Shown here piece by piece: positions 17,713-27,992 of a stretch of DNA of 64,000 nucleotides. The notes beneath the pieces were generated by a model that was not told the origin of the DNA, ran no database searches, and was given only the letters and a program-made list of their open reading frames with translations. The stretch is from Arthrobacter sp. (GTDB lineage: Bacteria > Actinomycetota > Actinomycetes > Actinomycetales > Micrococcaceae), in the NCBI RefSeq assembly GCF_031179385.1, contig NZ_JAPSHV010000003.1:1-64000 (forward strand). The letters run 5' to 3'. The first letter of the stretch is position 1. Every line of letters begins with the position of its first letter. The translations under genes were made by a program, and so were the position numbers.

Positions 17713-18836
17713 TGATCATCCTTGTCATCAACTCAGGCTCGTCCTCACTCAAGTACCAGGTGCGGGACTCCGCTACCGGGGAGCGTCTGGCCAACGGACT
17801 GATCGAGCGCATCGGGGATTCTGCCCATGGCGGGCCCAGAGACCACGCAGAAGCACTCGATCGGGTCACACAGGAACTTGAATCAACGCTGCAGGGCCGA
17901 TCGATCGACGCCGTCGGTCACCGTGTGGTCCACGGCGGGGAGCGCTTCAGCGAGCCGGTGCTGGTCACCAACGAGATCATCCGCGCCATCGAACGGCTCA
18001 ACCCGCTGGCCCCGCTACACAATCCCGCGAATGTCCAGGGCATCCGCGCCATCGCCGACCGGTGGCCGAGCATGAAGCAGGTCGCCGTCTTCGACACCGC
18101 CTTCCACCGCACCCTGCCCGAACACGCCTGGCGGTATGCCGTGCCCGACGACCTGTACAAGAAGTTCGGCATCCGTCGGTACGGCTTCCATGGCACGTCC
18201 TTCGAGTACGTGACACGGCACGCGGCCGGGCTGCTCGGCCTGCCGGCGCAGGAATTCACCGGGATCATCGCGCACCTGGGAAACGGTGCGTCCATCACGG
18301 CCGTCCAGGGTGGACGCAGCATCGATACCTCGATGGGTTTCACACCTCTGGAGGGCCTGGTCATGGGCACCCGATCCGGTGACATCGACCCGTCCATCCT
18401 GCTGTTCCTCAGTCGCGAAGGCTATACGGAGAAGGATCTCGATCGACTCCTGAACCGCGAGTCAGGGCTCGTGGGCCTCACTGGCCACAATGACATGCGG
18501 TCGGTCGAGGAATCAGGCGACGCCGGGACGGTCGCCCTCGACATTGCTTCCTACCGGCTCGCCAAGTACATCGGCGGCTACCACGTTGCCGTCGGCGGCG
18601 CGCAGGCGCTCGTCTTCACCGCCGGAATCGGAGAGAACTCGTGGCGGTTCAGGGAGCGCGTGGTGAATCGACTCAGTGCGCTGGGCATCTTCATTGACGA
18701 CGCCGAGAACCAGAAGCCGGGCGGGTCCCCACGCGAGATCAGCACCGAAGAATCGGCGTTCCCGGTGTTGGTGGTGCCCACAGACGAAGAGGCGGCGATC
18801 GCAGAGGCGACTGCCGCCGTCGTCGACTCCGCTTAG
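17712..18836 (+). CDS. ackA: acetate kinase
   Basis: ILVINSGSSSLKYQ, VGHRVVHGGERFS, FDTAFHRTLPEHAWRYAVP, HLGNGASITAV, FTAGIGENS. Confidence 0.98.
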   Translation: MIILVINSGSSSLKYQVRDSATGERLANGLIERIGDSAHGGPRDHAEALDRVTQELESTLQGRSIDAVGHRVVHGGERFSEPVLVTNEIIRAIERLNPLAPLHNPANVQGIRAIADRWPSMKQVAVFDTAFHRTLPEHAWRYAVPDDLYKKFGIRRYGFHGTSFEYVTRHAAGLLGLPAQEFTGIIAHLGNGASITAVQGGRSIDTSMGFTPLEGLVMGTRSGDIDPSILLFLSREGYTEKDLDRLLNRESGLVGLTGHNDMRSVEESGDAGTVALDIASYRLAKYIGGYHVAVGGAQALVFTAGIGENSWRFRERVVNRLSALGIFIDDAENQKPGGSPREISTEESAFPVLVVPTDEEAAIAEATAAVVDSA

Positions 18837-18857
18837 GTTCTGCTGTTCAATCGCTCG

Positions 18858-19169
18858 TCAGGCGGCACCGAGGAAGCGCGCCAGCGCGGCCGCAGCGGCG
18901 CCGGCCAGCACAACGACGAGGAACGGTGCCCGCAGCCACAGTGCCACCGCGGCGGCCAGGAGCGCGGCGAGGCGCGCATCAACCACCAGAGCCTGACCGC
19001 TCGAGAAGGTGTTGACGGCCGTCAGCGAGGCGAGCAGGCCGATGGTCAGAGTGCCTGCCACGCGGGTCATCCGCGGGTTCTCCATCAGCCGCGCGGGCAC
19101 AAGGTATCCGGCGAGCTTCGTGAGGTAGCTGAGCAAGCAGGCAACAAGGATCCAGATCCAGAGGTTCAC
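18858..19169 (-). CDS. AzlD family branched-chain amino acid export subunit
   Basis: Small multi-TM protein adjacent and translationally coupled to AzlC. Confidence 0.85.
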   Translation of the reverse strand: MNLWIWILVACLLSYLTKLAGYLVPARLMENPRMTRVAGTLTIGLLASLTAVNTFSSGQALVVDARLAALLAAAVALWLRAPFLVVVLAGAAAAALARFLGAA

Positions 19170-19885
19170 GGCCGCCCTTCCGAGGGATACGGCTCGACAT
19201 CGGGTTCGAGCCCTTCACGTGAGGGACCGAAACTGAACCAGCCGAGCAGGCCGGCGACGAGTGCGGCCACGAGAATGGGGACGCCCGGCGGCACGAAAGG
19301 AACTGCCAGCAGGGTGACGAGGGCGCAGACCACGGCGATGGCCGCGGGTTCCCGCGCCTTCAGCCGGGGCCACAGCAACCCGAGGAAGGCGGCCACCGCA
19401 GCGCCGTCGAGACCCCATTGCGCCGGATCACCGAGGGCGTTTCCGAGCAAGGCGCCCACCAGGGTGAACACGTTCCACAGCACGTAGATGCCGATTCCGG
19501 CCACCCAGAAGCCCCGGCTTTGCTCCAGTGGATCGCTCTGCCCGGTGGCGGTTGCGGTTGATTCGTCGATGGTGACCTGTGCCGCGGCGAAGCGGCGCCA
19601 GCGGCGCGGGCGGAGCATCGCGTTCATCTGCATGCCATAGACGGCGTTGCGGATGCCCAGCAACCCCGACGCCGACATGGCCGCCGCACCGCTTCCGCCG
19701 CCACCCACCACTCCAATGAACGCGAACTGTGAGCCGCCGCTGAACAACAGGAGACTCAGCGCCATCGTCTGCAGGAGGTCAAGCCCGGACGCCACCGAGA
19801 GGGCGCCAAAGGACACCCCGTAGAGCCCCGTCGCTACGGCAATAGACAGACCAACCCGCGCAGCCGGGGATTTCGAAAACTCCAC
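19166..19885 (-). CDS. AzlC family branched-chain amino acid permease
   Basis: GLSIAVATGLYGVSFGALSVASGLDLLQTMALSLLLFSGGSQFAFIGV. Confidence 0.9.
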   Translation of the reverse strand: MEFSKSPAARVGLSIAVATGLYGVSFGALSVASGLDLLQTMALSLLLFSGGSQFAFIGVVGGGGSGAAAMSASGLLGIRNAVYGMQMNAMLRPRRWRRFAAAQVTIDESTATATGQSDPLEQSRGFWVAGIGIYVLWNVFTLVGALLGNALGDPAQWGLDGAAVAAFLGLLWPRLKAREPAAIAVVCALVTLLAVPFVPPGVPILVAALVAGLLGWFSFGPSREGLEPDVEPYPSEGRP

Positions 19886-19986
19886 CGGCCAAGCCTATGC
19901 GGAACCCCGGCCTCGCTTCACTTCGGGTCCGATGGCGGCAATACTGAGAAAGGTCAGCATACTTACGAATCTGTGGAGGAGTATCG

Positions 19987-21162
19987 ATGAAGGCACTTAC
20001 CTGGCAGGGTAAACGATCGGTCAGCGTCGAGGAAGTTCCCGACCCGCGAATCGAAGATCCCTCGGACGCGATAGTCCGGATTACCTCGACGGCCATCTGC
20101 GGCTCCGATCTCCATCTGTACGAAGTTCTGGGCCCGTACATGAAAAAAGGCGACGTGCTGGGCCACGAACCGATGGGCATTGTCGAAGCCGTGGGGAGCA
20201 GCGTCACCAACCTGAAGCCCGGCGACCGCGTCGTCATCCCGTTCAACATTGCCTGCGGCCACTGCTGGATGTGCAACAACGGGCTGCAATCCCAGTGTGA
20301 AACCACGCAGAACCACGATCAGGGTACGGGAGCGCGCATCTTCGGCTACTCGGAGCTGTACGGTTCCGTTCCCGGCGGCCAGGCCGAATACCTCCGGGTT
20401 CCCCATGCCGACTACGGCCCCGTCAAGGTCGGCAATGACCTCCCCGATGAGCGTTACCTGTACCTCTCGGACATCCTTCCCACCGCCTGGCAGGCGGTGC
20501 AGTACGCGGACGTGCCCGACGGCGGCACCCTCGCCGTTTTCGGACTTGGTCCCGTCGGTCAATTCGTTGCCCGCAGCGCACGGCATCTGGGTTACCGCGT
20601 GATCGCCGTGGAGCCGGTCGCTGAGCGGCGTGCAATGGCCGAGCGGCACGGCATCGAGACAGTGGACTTCACCAAGGAGGTCGGCGATGTGCTCCGCGAG
20701 ATGACCAATGGCCGCGGACCTGACTCCGTGGTGGACGCCGTCGGCATGGAAGCCCACAACTCACCGCTGGGGGCCTTCGCACAGAACGCAGTGGGGCTGC
20801 TCCCGGACCCCATCGCCAGAAAGGCCATAGAAACCGCCGGCGTAGATCGGCTGACGGTCCTCCATGCATCAATCGACGCCGTCCGACGCGGCGGAACGGT
20901 CTCCCTCAGCGGCGTCTACGGCGGCACCGCCAGCCCCATGCCACTGCTGACCATGTTCGACAAGCAGATCCAGACCCGGATGGGCCAGTGCAACGTACGC
21001 CGATGGACCGATGAGCTGCTGCCGCTCGTCGAAGACCCCTCGGACCCGCTGGGCGTGATGGACCTCAAGACACACGAGGTGTCGCTGGAGGAAGCACCGA
21101 ACGCCTACAAGATCTTCCAGAAGAAGCAGGACGGCTGCATCAAGGTGATTCTCAAACCATGA
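19987..21162 (+). CDS. zinc-dependent alcohol dehydrogenase (glutathione-independent formaldehyde dehydrogenase-like)
   Basis: AICGSDLHLYEVLGPYMKKGDVLGHEPMGIVEAVGSSV...VIPFNIACGHCWMCNNGLQSQCETT. Confidence 0.92.
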   Translation: MKALTWQGKRSVSVEEVPDPRIEDPSDAIVRITSTAICGSDLHLYEVLGPYMKKGDVLGHEPMGIVEAVGSSVTNLKPGDRVVIPFNIACGHCWMCNNGLQSQCETTQNHDQGTGARIFGYSELYGSVPGGQAEYLRVPHADYGPVKVGNDLPDERYLYLSDILPTAWQAVQYADVPDGGTLAVFGLGPVGQFVARSARHLGYRVIAVEPVAERRAMAERHGIETVDFTKEVGDVLREMTNGRGPDSVVDAVGMEAHNSPLGAFAQNAVGLLPDPIARKAIETAGVDRLTVLHASIDAVRRGGTVSLSGVYGGTASPMPLLTMFDKQIQTRMGQCNVRRWTDELLPLVEDPSDPLGVMDLKTHEVSLEEAPNAYKIFQKKQDGCIKVILKP

Positions 21163-22951
21163 CGGTCTGAACGGCGTGGATCGCGTCCGCGGCCCGCACC
21201 AGCGCAAGATGCGAGAACGCCTGGGGGAAGTTTCCAGCCATCCGGGCGTTCTCGGCGTCGTACTCCTCAGACAGCAGGCCGAGTTCGTTCGCGTAGCCCA
21301 CCAGCTGATCCATGAGGCGCTTGGCATCCTCGAGACGGCCCGTGTGCGCGTACTGCTCAACGAGCCAGAACGAGCAGGCGAGGAAGGGGTGCTCCCCAGG
21401 GGCAAGACCGTCGATGGCCGATTCAGTGCGGTACCGCAGCAGCAGCCCATGACGATCCAGGAGCTGCTCCTCAAGCCGCGCCACCGTGCCCAACATCATC
21501 GGATCGTCGTAGTCGATGAAACCGACCTGCGGCAGCTGCAGTAGTGACGCATCGACAAGCGTGGTGCCGTAGTACTGGGTGAAGGAATTCACCTGGCTGT
21601 CGTAACCCTGTGCCAGGATCTCCTGCCGGAGGGTGTCGCGCAGCTCCTCCCAGCGATCGGCCTCGCCCTTTAGCCCGTACTCCCGTACAGCGCGGGCACC
21701 GCGGTCAAACGCAGCCCACATCATCACGCGGGAGTGCGTGAAGTAGGCCGGTTCGCCGCGCATTTCCCAGATGCCGTGATCCTTCGAATCGAAGTGCTTC
21801 TCGAGGAAACCGAGCAGGGCGTGCTGGAGGGGCCACGAGAATTCATCCTCGTTCACACCCCGCTCACGCAGCTTCTCCAGGGCGACCATCACTTCACCGA
21901 CGACGTCGGCCTGATATTGATTCACAGCCCCGTTGCCGATTCGTACGGGAGCGGAATCCGCGTAGCCCGGCAGGTGGCCGAGCACCTTCTCCGGAAGCTG
22001 CCGCTCACCGGAGACGCTGTACATGATCTGCAGGTCCTCCGGGTCCCCGGCGACGGCCCGCAGCAGCCAATTCCGCCACCCGGACGCCTCATCCTCATAG
22101 CCGTGCGTCATCATCGCCTCGAGGGTCAGCGCTGCGTCGCGTAGCCAGCAGAACCGATAGTCCCAGTTCCGTTCGCCGCCGAAGGCTTCCGGCAGCGAAG
22201 TGGTGGGTGCTGCCACAATGCCGCCGGTATCTTCATGAGTCAGCGCCCGAAGAACCAGAAGGGAGCGCTTGACGATGTCGTCGTATTCGCCCTGCTTCTC
22301 GCAGCTTTCCGCCCAGTTCTGCCAGTAGTCGATGGTTGACTGGAGCGTCACGTCGAAGTCGAGGGGCGTCGGCTGCTCCCGGTGCGAGGGGTACCAGACC
22401 AGCTCGAGGTCGACCTTCTCCCCGGCTTCGACCGTGAACTCGCCCGCGTGACGGTGGTCAGCAGCGTGGGGAAGATGGGTGCCGCGCAACAGCAGTGCAT
22501 CCGGACCGGCCATCGCCAGGATCCCGGGACCACCTTCTTCATGGGTTCGCCGCACCCACGGCAGGACGTCACCGTAACCGAACCGGACCACCAGCTCCTG
22601 ACGCATCGGCACGGAGCCCGCGATGCCCTCGATACGGCGCGCCAATGACGCCCGTCGGTCGTGCATGGGCATGAAATCGGTTACGAGCACTTCTCCGGCC
22701 TCAGTCCGCCACCGGGACTGGAGAACAAAAGTGGACTCGACGTACTTCCACTCAACAAGCTCCGCCACCCCGGCGTCATGGGCAGGAGCAATAAGCCATC
22801 TCCCGTGGTTCTCGTTGCCCAGCAGAGCCGCAAAGACCGACGCCGAGTCGAACCTCGGGTAGCAGAGCCAGTCGACGCTCCCACCCCTGGACACCAGGGC
22901 CCCGGTGTGGAGGTCGGAGATCAGTGCATAGTCCTCAATCGGCATAGCCAT
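21152..22951 (-). CDS. glycoside hydrolase family 15 protein (glucoamylase/trehalase-like)
   Basis: MPIEDYALISDLHTGALVSRGGSVDWLCYPRFDSASVFAALLG...GGERNWDYRFCWLRDAALTLEAM. Confidence 0.95.
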   Translation of the reverse strand: MAMPIEDYALISDLHTGALVSRGGSVDWLCYPRFDSASVFAALLGNENHGRWLIAPAHDAGVAELVEWKYVESTFVLQSRWRTEAGEVLVTDFMPMHDRRASLARRIEGIAGSVPMRQELVVRFGYGDVLPWVRRTHEEGGPGILAMAGPDALLLRGTHLPHAADHRHAGEFTVEAGEKVDLELVWYPSHREQPTPLDFDVTLQSTIDYWQNWAESCEKQGEYDDIVKRSLLVLRALTHEDTGGIVAAPTTSLPEAFGGERNWDYRFCWLRDAALTLEAMMTHGYEDEASGWRNWLLRAVAGDPEDLQIMYSVSGERQLPEKVLGHLPGYADSAPVRIGNGAVNQYQADVVGEVMVALEKLRERGVNEDEFSWPLQHALLGFLEKHFDSKDHGIWEMRGEPAYFTHSRVMMWAAFDRGARAVREYGLKGEADRWEELRDTLRQEILAQGYDSQVNSFTQYYGTTLVDASLLQLPQVGFIDYDDPMMLGTVARLEEQLLDRHGLLLRYRTESAIDGLAPGEHPFLACSFWLVEQYAHTGRLEDAKRLMDQLVGYANELGLLSEEYDAENARMAGNFPQAFSHLALVRAADAIHAVQTVMV

Positions 22952-22963
22952 GCGTTAACTCAA

Positions 22964-23854
22964 TCACAAACGCCCGGTGGTGGGCTCCCCCTTCAACCTG
23001 CGAAGGACATGAGCGGGCCGGTTCGTGGTGATCTCCTGGACGCCGAGCTCGCGAAGGAAGTCGACGTCGTCGTCCGTGTCCACCGTCCACACCCTCACGC
23101 GCAGGCCCGCGGCGAGCCACCGCTTTACCCGCTCGGGGTGCGCCCGCACATACTCGATACCGGGCCCGGCGATCCCGACTGCACCGCTCGCGATGATCCG
23201 CTCTCCCTCATGGAGGGCACGGCGCAGGAGATTCATGACGGCGGCGGCTGTAAGCGGCCCCAGGGTCTCCCTCACATCCTCGGGGTGGACATCGGCAACC
23301 AGCTGGCAGACGACGTCGGACGGGACCCGTTCCAGAAGATGCCTCACCGAGTCCGGGTTGAAGCTCATGAAGGAGATGTGCAGGTTAGCCAGCCGGGAGG
23401 TCTCCGGGTCGTATCCCTCCCGCATCAGGAAGGCGATCAGCCTTTCCTCGAGCTTGAGCCCGAAGGGGCTTGGGTGCTTCAGTTCGATGGCTAGTTCCAG
23501 CTCCCGGCCATCCCCGCGGAGAAGTTCGATCAGCTCCTCGAGGGTAAGCAACTGATCCGCCACGCCACCGTACTGCGGCGGGATGTTGGCGCCCTTCCAG
23601 GACGCGAAATCCAGTTCGCGCAACTGCCGCAGCGTGTGGTCACCGACATCACCCGTGCCGCTGGACGTCCGGTCAAGCGTGGGGTCGTGAATACAAACGA
23701 GTTCGAGGTCTTCTGTGAGATGGACATCGCATTCAACGCCGTCGGTCCCCTCGGCGAGCGCCTGGAGGAACGCGGCGCGTGTATGTTCGGCGTATTGCTT
23801 GCTGGCGCCCCGGTGGGCGAAAACCAGATGCTTCACTCCTTGTTGTTCTGCCAC
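22964..23854 (-). CDS. glycerophosphodiester phosphodiesterase
   Basis: HLVFAHRGASKQYAEHTRAAFLQALAEGTDGVECDVHLTEDLELVCIHDPTLDRTSSGTG; GTG start chosen (VAEQQGVKHLVFAHRG). Confidence 0.93.
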   Translation of the reverse strand: MAEQQGVKHLVFAHRGASKQYAEHTRAAFLQALAEGTDGVECDVHLTEDLELVCIHDPTLDRTSSGTGDVGDHTLRQLRELDFASWKGANIPPQYGGVADQLLTLEELIELLRGDGRELELAIELKHPSPFGLKLEERLIAFLMREGYDPETSRLANLHISFMSFNPDSVRHLLERVPSDVVCQLVADVHPEDVRETLGPLTAAAVMNLLRRALHEGERIIASGAVGIAGPGIEYVRAHPERVKRWLAAGLRVRVWTVDTDDDVDFLRELGVQEITTNRPAHVLRRLKGEPTTGRL

Positions 23855-23938
23855 AGGCCTTACGCTAGCGAATGCGGCAGGAACTGACCTAAGAGCGGCT
23901 GATGAGATGGGGAATTCAGCACCGATGCGGAGGACCAA

Positions 23939-25192
23939 GTGAGCATTGCGTTGACCGATACGGAGCGCGCAGCAGGACTGAGGCGGATGAAGACCGTCGC
24001 AACGGGCCTGCTTGGCGTCATGGCGGTGATCTTCCTGGTCGCGTTCGCGCTGCAGGAGCAGTACCCGTGGCTGCAGTATGTCCGGGCGGCGGCCGAGGGT
24101 GGCATGGTGGGCGCGCTGGCCGACTGGTTTGCAGTGACAGCCCTGTTCAAGTACCCCATGGGGTTGAAGATTCCGCACACGGCGATCATCCCCCGCAAGA
24201 AGGACCAGATCGGAACCTCCCTCGGGCAGTTTGTGGAGGAAAACTTCCTCGCCGAGGACGTTGTCCAACAGAAGTTGACCTCCCTCGGCGTTGCGCAGCG
24301 CGCCGGCACGTGGCTCGCCCGCCCGGAGGGTGCGGACCGGGTAGCAGTGGAAGGCGCGGCACTGATCCGTGGTGCGTTCACGGTGCTGGATGACGACGCC
24401 GTCCAGCAGGTCATCGAGTCAATGGTGCGCAAGCACGTGGTGGACCCGCCGTGGGGCCCGCCGGTTGGGCGGATGGCAGCCCGGATCTTCGAGGAAGGTC
24501 ACCACCACCGGCTGGTGGACCTTCTGGTGGACCGCGCAGCCGAGTGGGTCGACGCGAATTACGACGTCGTCTCGCGCGTGGTGTCGCAACGATCCCCCAC
24601 CTGGGTTCCGCATTTCGTGGACGGGCTGGTGGGCGACAAGGTCTATACCGAGTTTCTCAAGTTCGTGCGCGCCGTCCAGGCCGATCCGCAGCACGATGTC
24701 CGGCTCTCGATCGACAAGTACCTCACGGACCTGGCACAGGACCTGCAGTATGACCCGGCGGTCATTGCGAAAGCCGAGGAGATCAAGGCCGGCATCCTGG
24801 ATGACCCACGTGTTCACGATGTCGCTGCGCGGGCATGGAAGACCGTCAAGACGGCGCTGCTCGAGGCGGTGAACGACCCCGACAGCGAACTGACCCGGAA
24901 CTTCAAGTCAGCTGTCCGGGATTTCGGACGCCGGCTGACCACCGACGAGGAGCTCGCGGGCAAGATCAACCGCTGGATCTCCGACGGCGCCGGCTACCTC
25001 GTACGGACTTACCGCAGCGACATTGCCGGAATCATTTCGGAGACCGTGGAACGCTGGGATGCAGAGGAGACCTCACGGAAGATCGAACTCCAGGTAGGTA
25101 AGGATCTTCAGTTCATCCGAATCAACGGCACCGTGGTGGGTTCACTCGCAGGCCTGGCGATCTTCACGATCGCTCACGCGCTGTTCGGCTGA
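23939..25192 (+). CDS. DUF445 family protein
   Basis: AAEGGMVGALADWFAVTALFKYPMGLKIPHTAIIPRKKDQIGTSLGQFVEENFL; GTG start at 23939. Confidence 0.93.
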   Translation: MSIALTDTERAAGLRRMKTVATGLLGVMAVIFLVAFALQEQYPWLQYVRAAAEGGMVGALADWFAVTALFKYPMGLKIPHTAIIPRKKDQIGTSLGQFVEENFLAEDVVQQKLTSLGVAQRAGTWLARPEGADRVAVEGAALIRGAFTVLDDDAVQQVIESMVRKHVVDPPWGPPVGRMAARIFEEGHHHRLVDLLVDRAAEWVDANYDVVSRVVSQRSPTWVPHFVDGLVGDKVYTEFLKFVRAVQADPQHDVRLSIDKYLTDLAQDLQYDPAVIAKAEEIKAGILDDPRVHDVAARAWKTVKTALLEAVNDPDSELTRNFKSAVRDFGRRLTTDEELAGKINRWISDGAGYLVRTYRSDIAGIISETVERWDAEETSRKIELQVGKDLQFIRINGTVVGSLAGLAIFTIAHALFG

Positions 25193-25204
25193 CCTCCGCC
25201 GGAC

Positions 25205-25981
25205 TCAGGGGTGGCCGTAATCCTTTGTCGCCGCAGGCAGCTTCTCGAGTTCGGTGAGCAGTTCACCGGGAATCACGGTGGGCGGAGGGCCGAACGCTTC
25301 GCGCGTGGCATTGATGACCGTACGGCCCATCATGTGGTTGCCGGCTCCGCCCACGGCAGCGCCCACCCCGAATGGCAGTGCACGTCCCAGCAGTGCCCCG
25401 CCCTGGCGGGCCAGCATGCGCCGGATGAACCGCTTGCGGATACTCGCGCCGATTCCGCGTACCGCTGATGAAGACATCGATCCACCGACCACGTTGCCCC
25501 AGTGACGCGTTACACCGCCCGCTGAGGAACCCATTGTGGCCTGTATCAGCGCTGACCCCTCTTCGCCCATCAGGATGCCCATAACGAGCGTTCGTGCGCG
25601 TTCCGGATCATCGGTGGAGATCCCGTGAAGCTCCGCGACTGATTGGGCGTAGAGGGCTGTTGCCTCCAGGAAGCCGACCGTGGCTGCGGCTGAAAGCCCC
25701 AGGGAAACGACTGTGCCGATCGCCGGCACGACGGCGGTACCTCCGACGGCCGCTCCCGCCGTCGTGATCGCGACAAGGTAGTCCCGCTCCAGTTTTGCGT
25801 TCAACTCGGCGGCAGTAGCTGTTGGGTCTTTCTTGCGTAGCCGCCGCAGGTTTGCAAGCACCAATGGCCGCTGAACGTCGATAGCCCGTTCCACTGCACG
25901 CTGGATACCCGGCTTCGGTCGGCCGTGGCGATCGAAAACCGCCCCACTCGCGAATTTGCCCGCTGGGTTGAAGGGTGCCAT
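25205..25981 (-). CDS. hypothetical protein, Gly-rich membrane-associated (EcsC-like)
   Basis: Start at MAPFNPAGKF; internal AGAAVGGTAVVPAIGTVVSLGLSAAATVGFLEATALYA. Confidence 0.65.
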   Translation of the reverse strand: MAPFNPAGKFASGAVFDRHGRPKPGIQRAVERAIDVQRPLVLANLRRLRKKDPTATAAELNAKLERDYLVAITTAGAAVGGTAVVPAIGTVVSLGLSAAATVGFLEATALYAQSVAELHGISTDDPERARTLVMGILMGEEGSALIQATMGSSAGGVTRHWGNVVGGSMSSSAVRGIGASIRKRFIRRMLARQGGALLGRALPFGVGAAVGGAGNHMMGRTVINATREAFGPPPTVIPGELLTELEKLPAATKDYGHP

Positions 25982-26038
25982 TGCTGATCCTTCCGTCGAG
26001 TTGTTCAAGTCTGGCTTACTTGGCTTCGCAAAGCCATG

Positions 26039-26077
26039 CAAAACGCCCCGTCGGATGGGGCCGACGGGGCGTTTTAG
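26039..26077 (-). terminator. intrinsic terminator of the GlsB/YeaQ-like gene
   Basis: AAAACGCCCCGTCGG atgggg CCGACGGGGCGTTTT 15-bp perfect inverted repeat. Confidence 0.9.
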
Positions 26078-26092
26078 TAGATGTCGCCCAGA

Positions 26093-26359
26093 TTATGCGT
26101 GCGAGCGATTCTTGGTGATGGCACCGTACACGAGGAGAACGATGATCGCTCCACCGATGGCCAGCAGCCATGAAGAAAGCGAGAAGAATTCGTTCACGCC
26201 GACGTTGAAGAGGAGGTTGCCAAGGAAACCTCCGAGCAGGGCGCCGATCACGCCGAGAATAAGCGTCATTACCCAGCCGCCACCCTGCCGTCCAGGGAGA
26301 ATCAGTTTGGCGATGGCGCCTGCAATAAGACCGAGAAGAAGAAATGCTAGGAAATTCAT
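26093..26359 (-). CDS. GlsB/YeaQ/YmgE family stress response membrane protein
   Basis: Start at MNFLAFLLLGLIAGAIAKLILPGRQGGGWVMTLILGVIGALLGGFLG. Confidence 0.92.
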   Translation of the reverse strand: MNFLAFLLLGLIAGAIAKLILPGRQGGGWVMTLILGVIGALLGGFLGNLLFNVGVNEFFSLSSWLLAIGGAIIVLLVYGAITKNRSHA

Positions 26360-26725
26360 GAAGTACTCCTTAATCGAACTTCTATCCACGCAACTTGTTT
26401 GTCGATTTCGACCGTGCACCGAAGTGCAACTGCACACCACCCTACTTCATCAGTGAGCTTAGTAATAGCTTATGGTCCTGCTGGTGCAACCATTAAACTC
26501 CTGCCTGCCCGCATTGCAACCCCCCGTAATCAAAACTTCACCGGGGGCAGGATTGATCCGCAGAAAAAGGGCTCGCTCAATTTCTGCGCGATGCTCGGAG
26601 CCACACCAACCGGAAGACAGTATGCTGATTACATAGCGTGTTATTCGCCACCCGCTTCTGCTGCTGCAACAAGCAGCGAACAAACAGAAAAATTGCCAAG
26701 CGGGTCAAATCAAGGAGTAGTTGGT

Positions 26726-26983
26726 ATGAGAATCGGTTCCTCCATCGTCCTGATTGCACTCGGGGCAATCCTGGCCTTCGCCGTTGCAGACAATCTGGTG
26801 AACTTCATCGACCTCACCCTCGTGGGCTACATCCTCATGGGAGTCGGTGTTCTGGGACTCATCATCTCGCTCCTGATGAATGCGCCGCGCAACCAGAAGC
26901 GAGTGAGCGAATCGCGCACTGTGCAGGATCCGAACACCGGTGAGCGGATCACCCGCAATGAAACCCGCGACGGCGGGATCTAA
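26726..26983 (+). CDS. DUF6458-type small membrane protein
   Basis: RBS AAGGAG then MRIGSSIVLIALGAILAFAVADNLVNFIDLTLVGYILMGVGVLGLIISLL. Confidence 0.85.
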   Translation: MRIGSSIVLIALGAILAFAVADNLVNFIDLTLVGYILMGVGVLGLIISLLMNAPRNQKRVSESRTVQDPNTGERITRNETRDGGI

Positions 26984-27023
26984 CCCTTAGACGAATCCAC
27001 CTGGGCCGACGGCCCCGATCAGC

Positions 27024-27061
27024 GAAGAAGCCACCTGCCTCTCGGCGCGGGTGGCTTCTTC
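27024..27061 (+). terminator. intrinsic terminator-like hairpin
   Basis: GAAGAAGCCACC ... GGTGGCTTCTTC 12-bp perfect stem downstream of DUF6458 gene. Confidence 0.85.
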
Positions 27062-27224
27062 ATTTAAGCCGTCACCTCCCGTCCGGGAACAGGACTACGT
27101 GTACGACCGCCAGGTCTCCCAATCTGCCTTTTCTTCCGTTTTCCATTGACATCCAAACATAAACACAGATAGAGTCACTGAAACAGAAATACCTGTGACT
27201 CTGGTCACCAGTCGAGGAGGCGCT

Positions 27225-27992
27225 GTGTTCGCCGAGGAACGCTATAACAGGATCGCCGCCTTGGTGGCGTCCGAAGGCCGCGTTACCGTGGCGCAACTCG
27301 CCGCCCGCTTCAACATCACCAAGGAGACTGTCCGGCGGGACCTCGCGCTTCTGGAAAAGGACGGAATTCTCCGCCGCGTACACGGAGGTGCCGTCCCGGC
27401 TACCAACGCCAGCACCAGCGAGCTCAGCCTGTCCAGCCGCGAAGGTCGGAATCAGGCGGAGAAAGCCCGCATAGCCAAGGCTGCGCTGGCCATGGTGCCA
27501 GCTGAGGGATCGATTGTGCTGGACGGCGGAACCACCACCGGAAGCCTCGCAGCCCTCCTCGTTCAGGAAGCGGCGGATCAGCTCCTGATCATCACCCACT
27601 CCGTCCCTGTCGCCCACACTCTCATCGGCTCGTCCCTCCAGCTCGAGTTCATCGGAGGGCGAGTCCGCAGCCTCACCAGTGCCTGCGTGGGAAGCGGCAC
27701 CGTAGCGCGTTACAACGGCTTTCGACCGGATGTCGTTTTCATCGGCACAAACGGTGTGCACCCGGAATTCGGGCTCAGCACTCCAGACCCAGAGGAGGCC
27801 TCCGTGAAGGCGGCAATTGTTCGATCGGCGCGCCGCGTCGTCGTGCTGGCAGATGCATCGAAACTGAACGCGGAGACCCTTGTGGGCTTCGCCGGTCTCA
27901 ACGAGATCGACGCACTCATCACCGACGTCCAGCCGGACGCTGCGCTCTGCGAAGCACTGGCTGACGCGGATGTCGAGCTGGTGGTCGCATGA
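27225..27992 (+). CDS. fruR: DeoR/GlpR family transcriptional regulator of fructose operon
   Basis: GTG start; FAEERYNRIAALVASEGRVTVAQLAARFNITKETVRRDLALLEKDGILRRVHGGAVP; upstream of fruK/fruA. Confidence 0.92.
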   Translation: MFAEERYNRIAALVASEGRVTVAQLAARFNITKETVRRDLALLEKDGILRRVHGGAVPATNASTSELSLSSREGRNQAEKARIAKAALAMVPAEGSIVLDGGTTTGSLAALLVQEAADQLLIITHSVPVAHTLIGSSLQLEFIGGRVRSLTSACVGSGTVARYNGFRPDVVFIGTNGVHPEFGLSTPDPEEASVKAAIVRSARRVVVLADASKLNAETLVGFAGLNEIDALITDVQPDAALCEALADADVELVVA

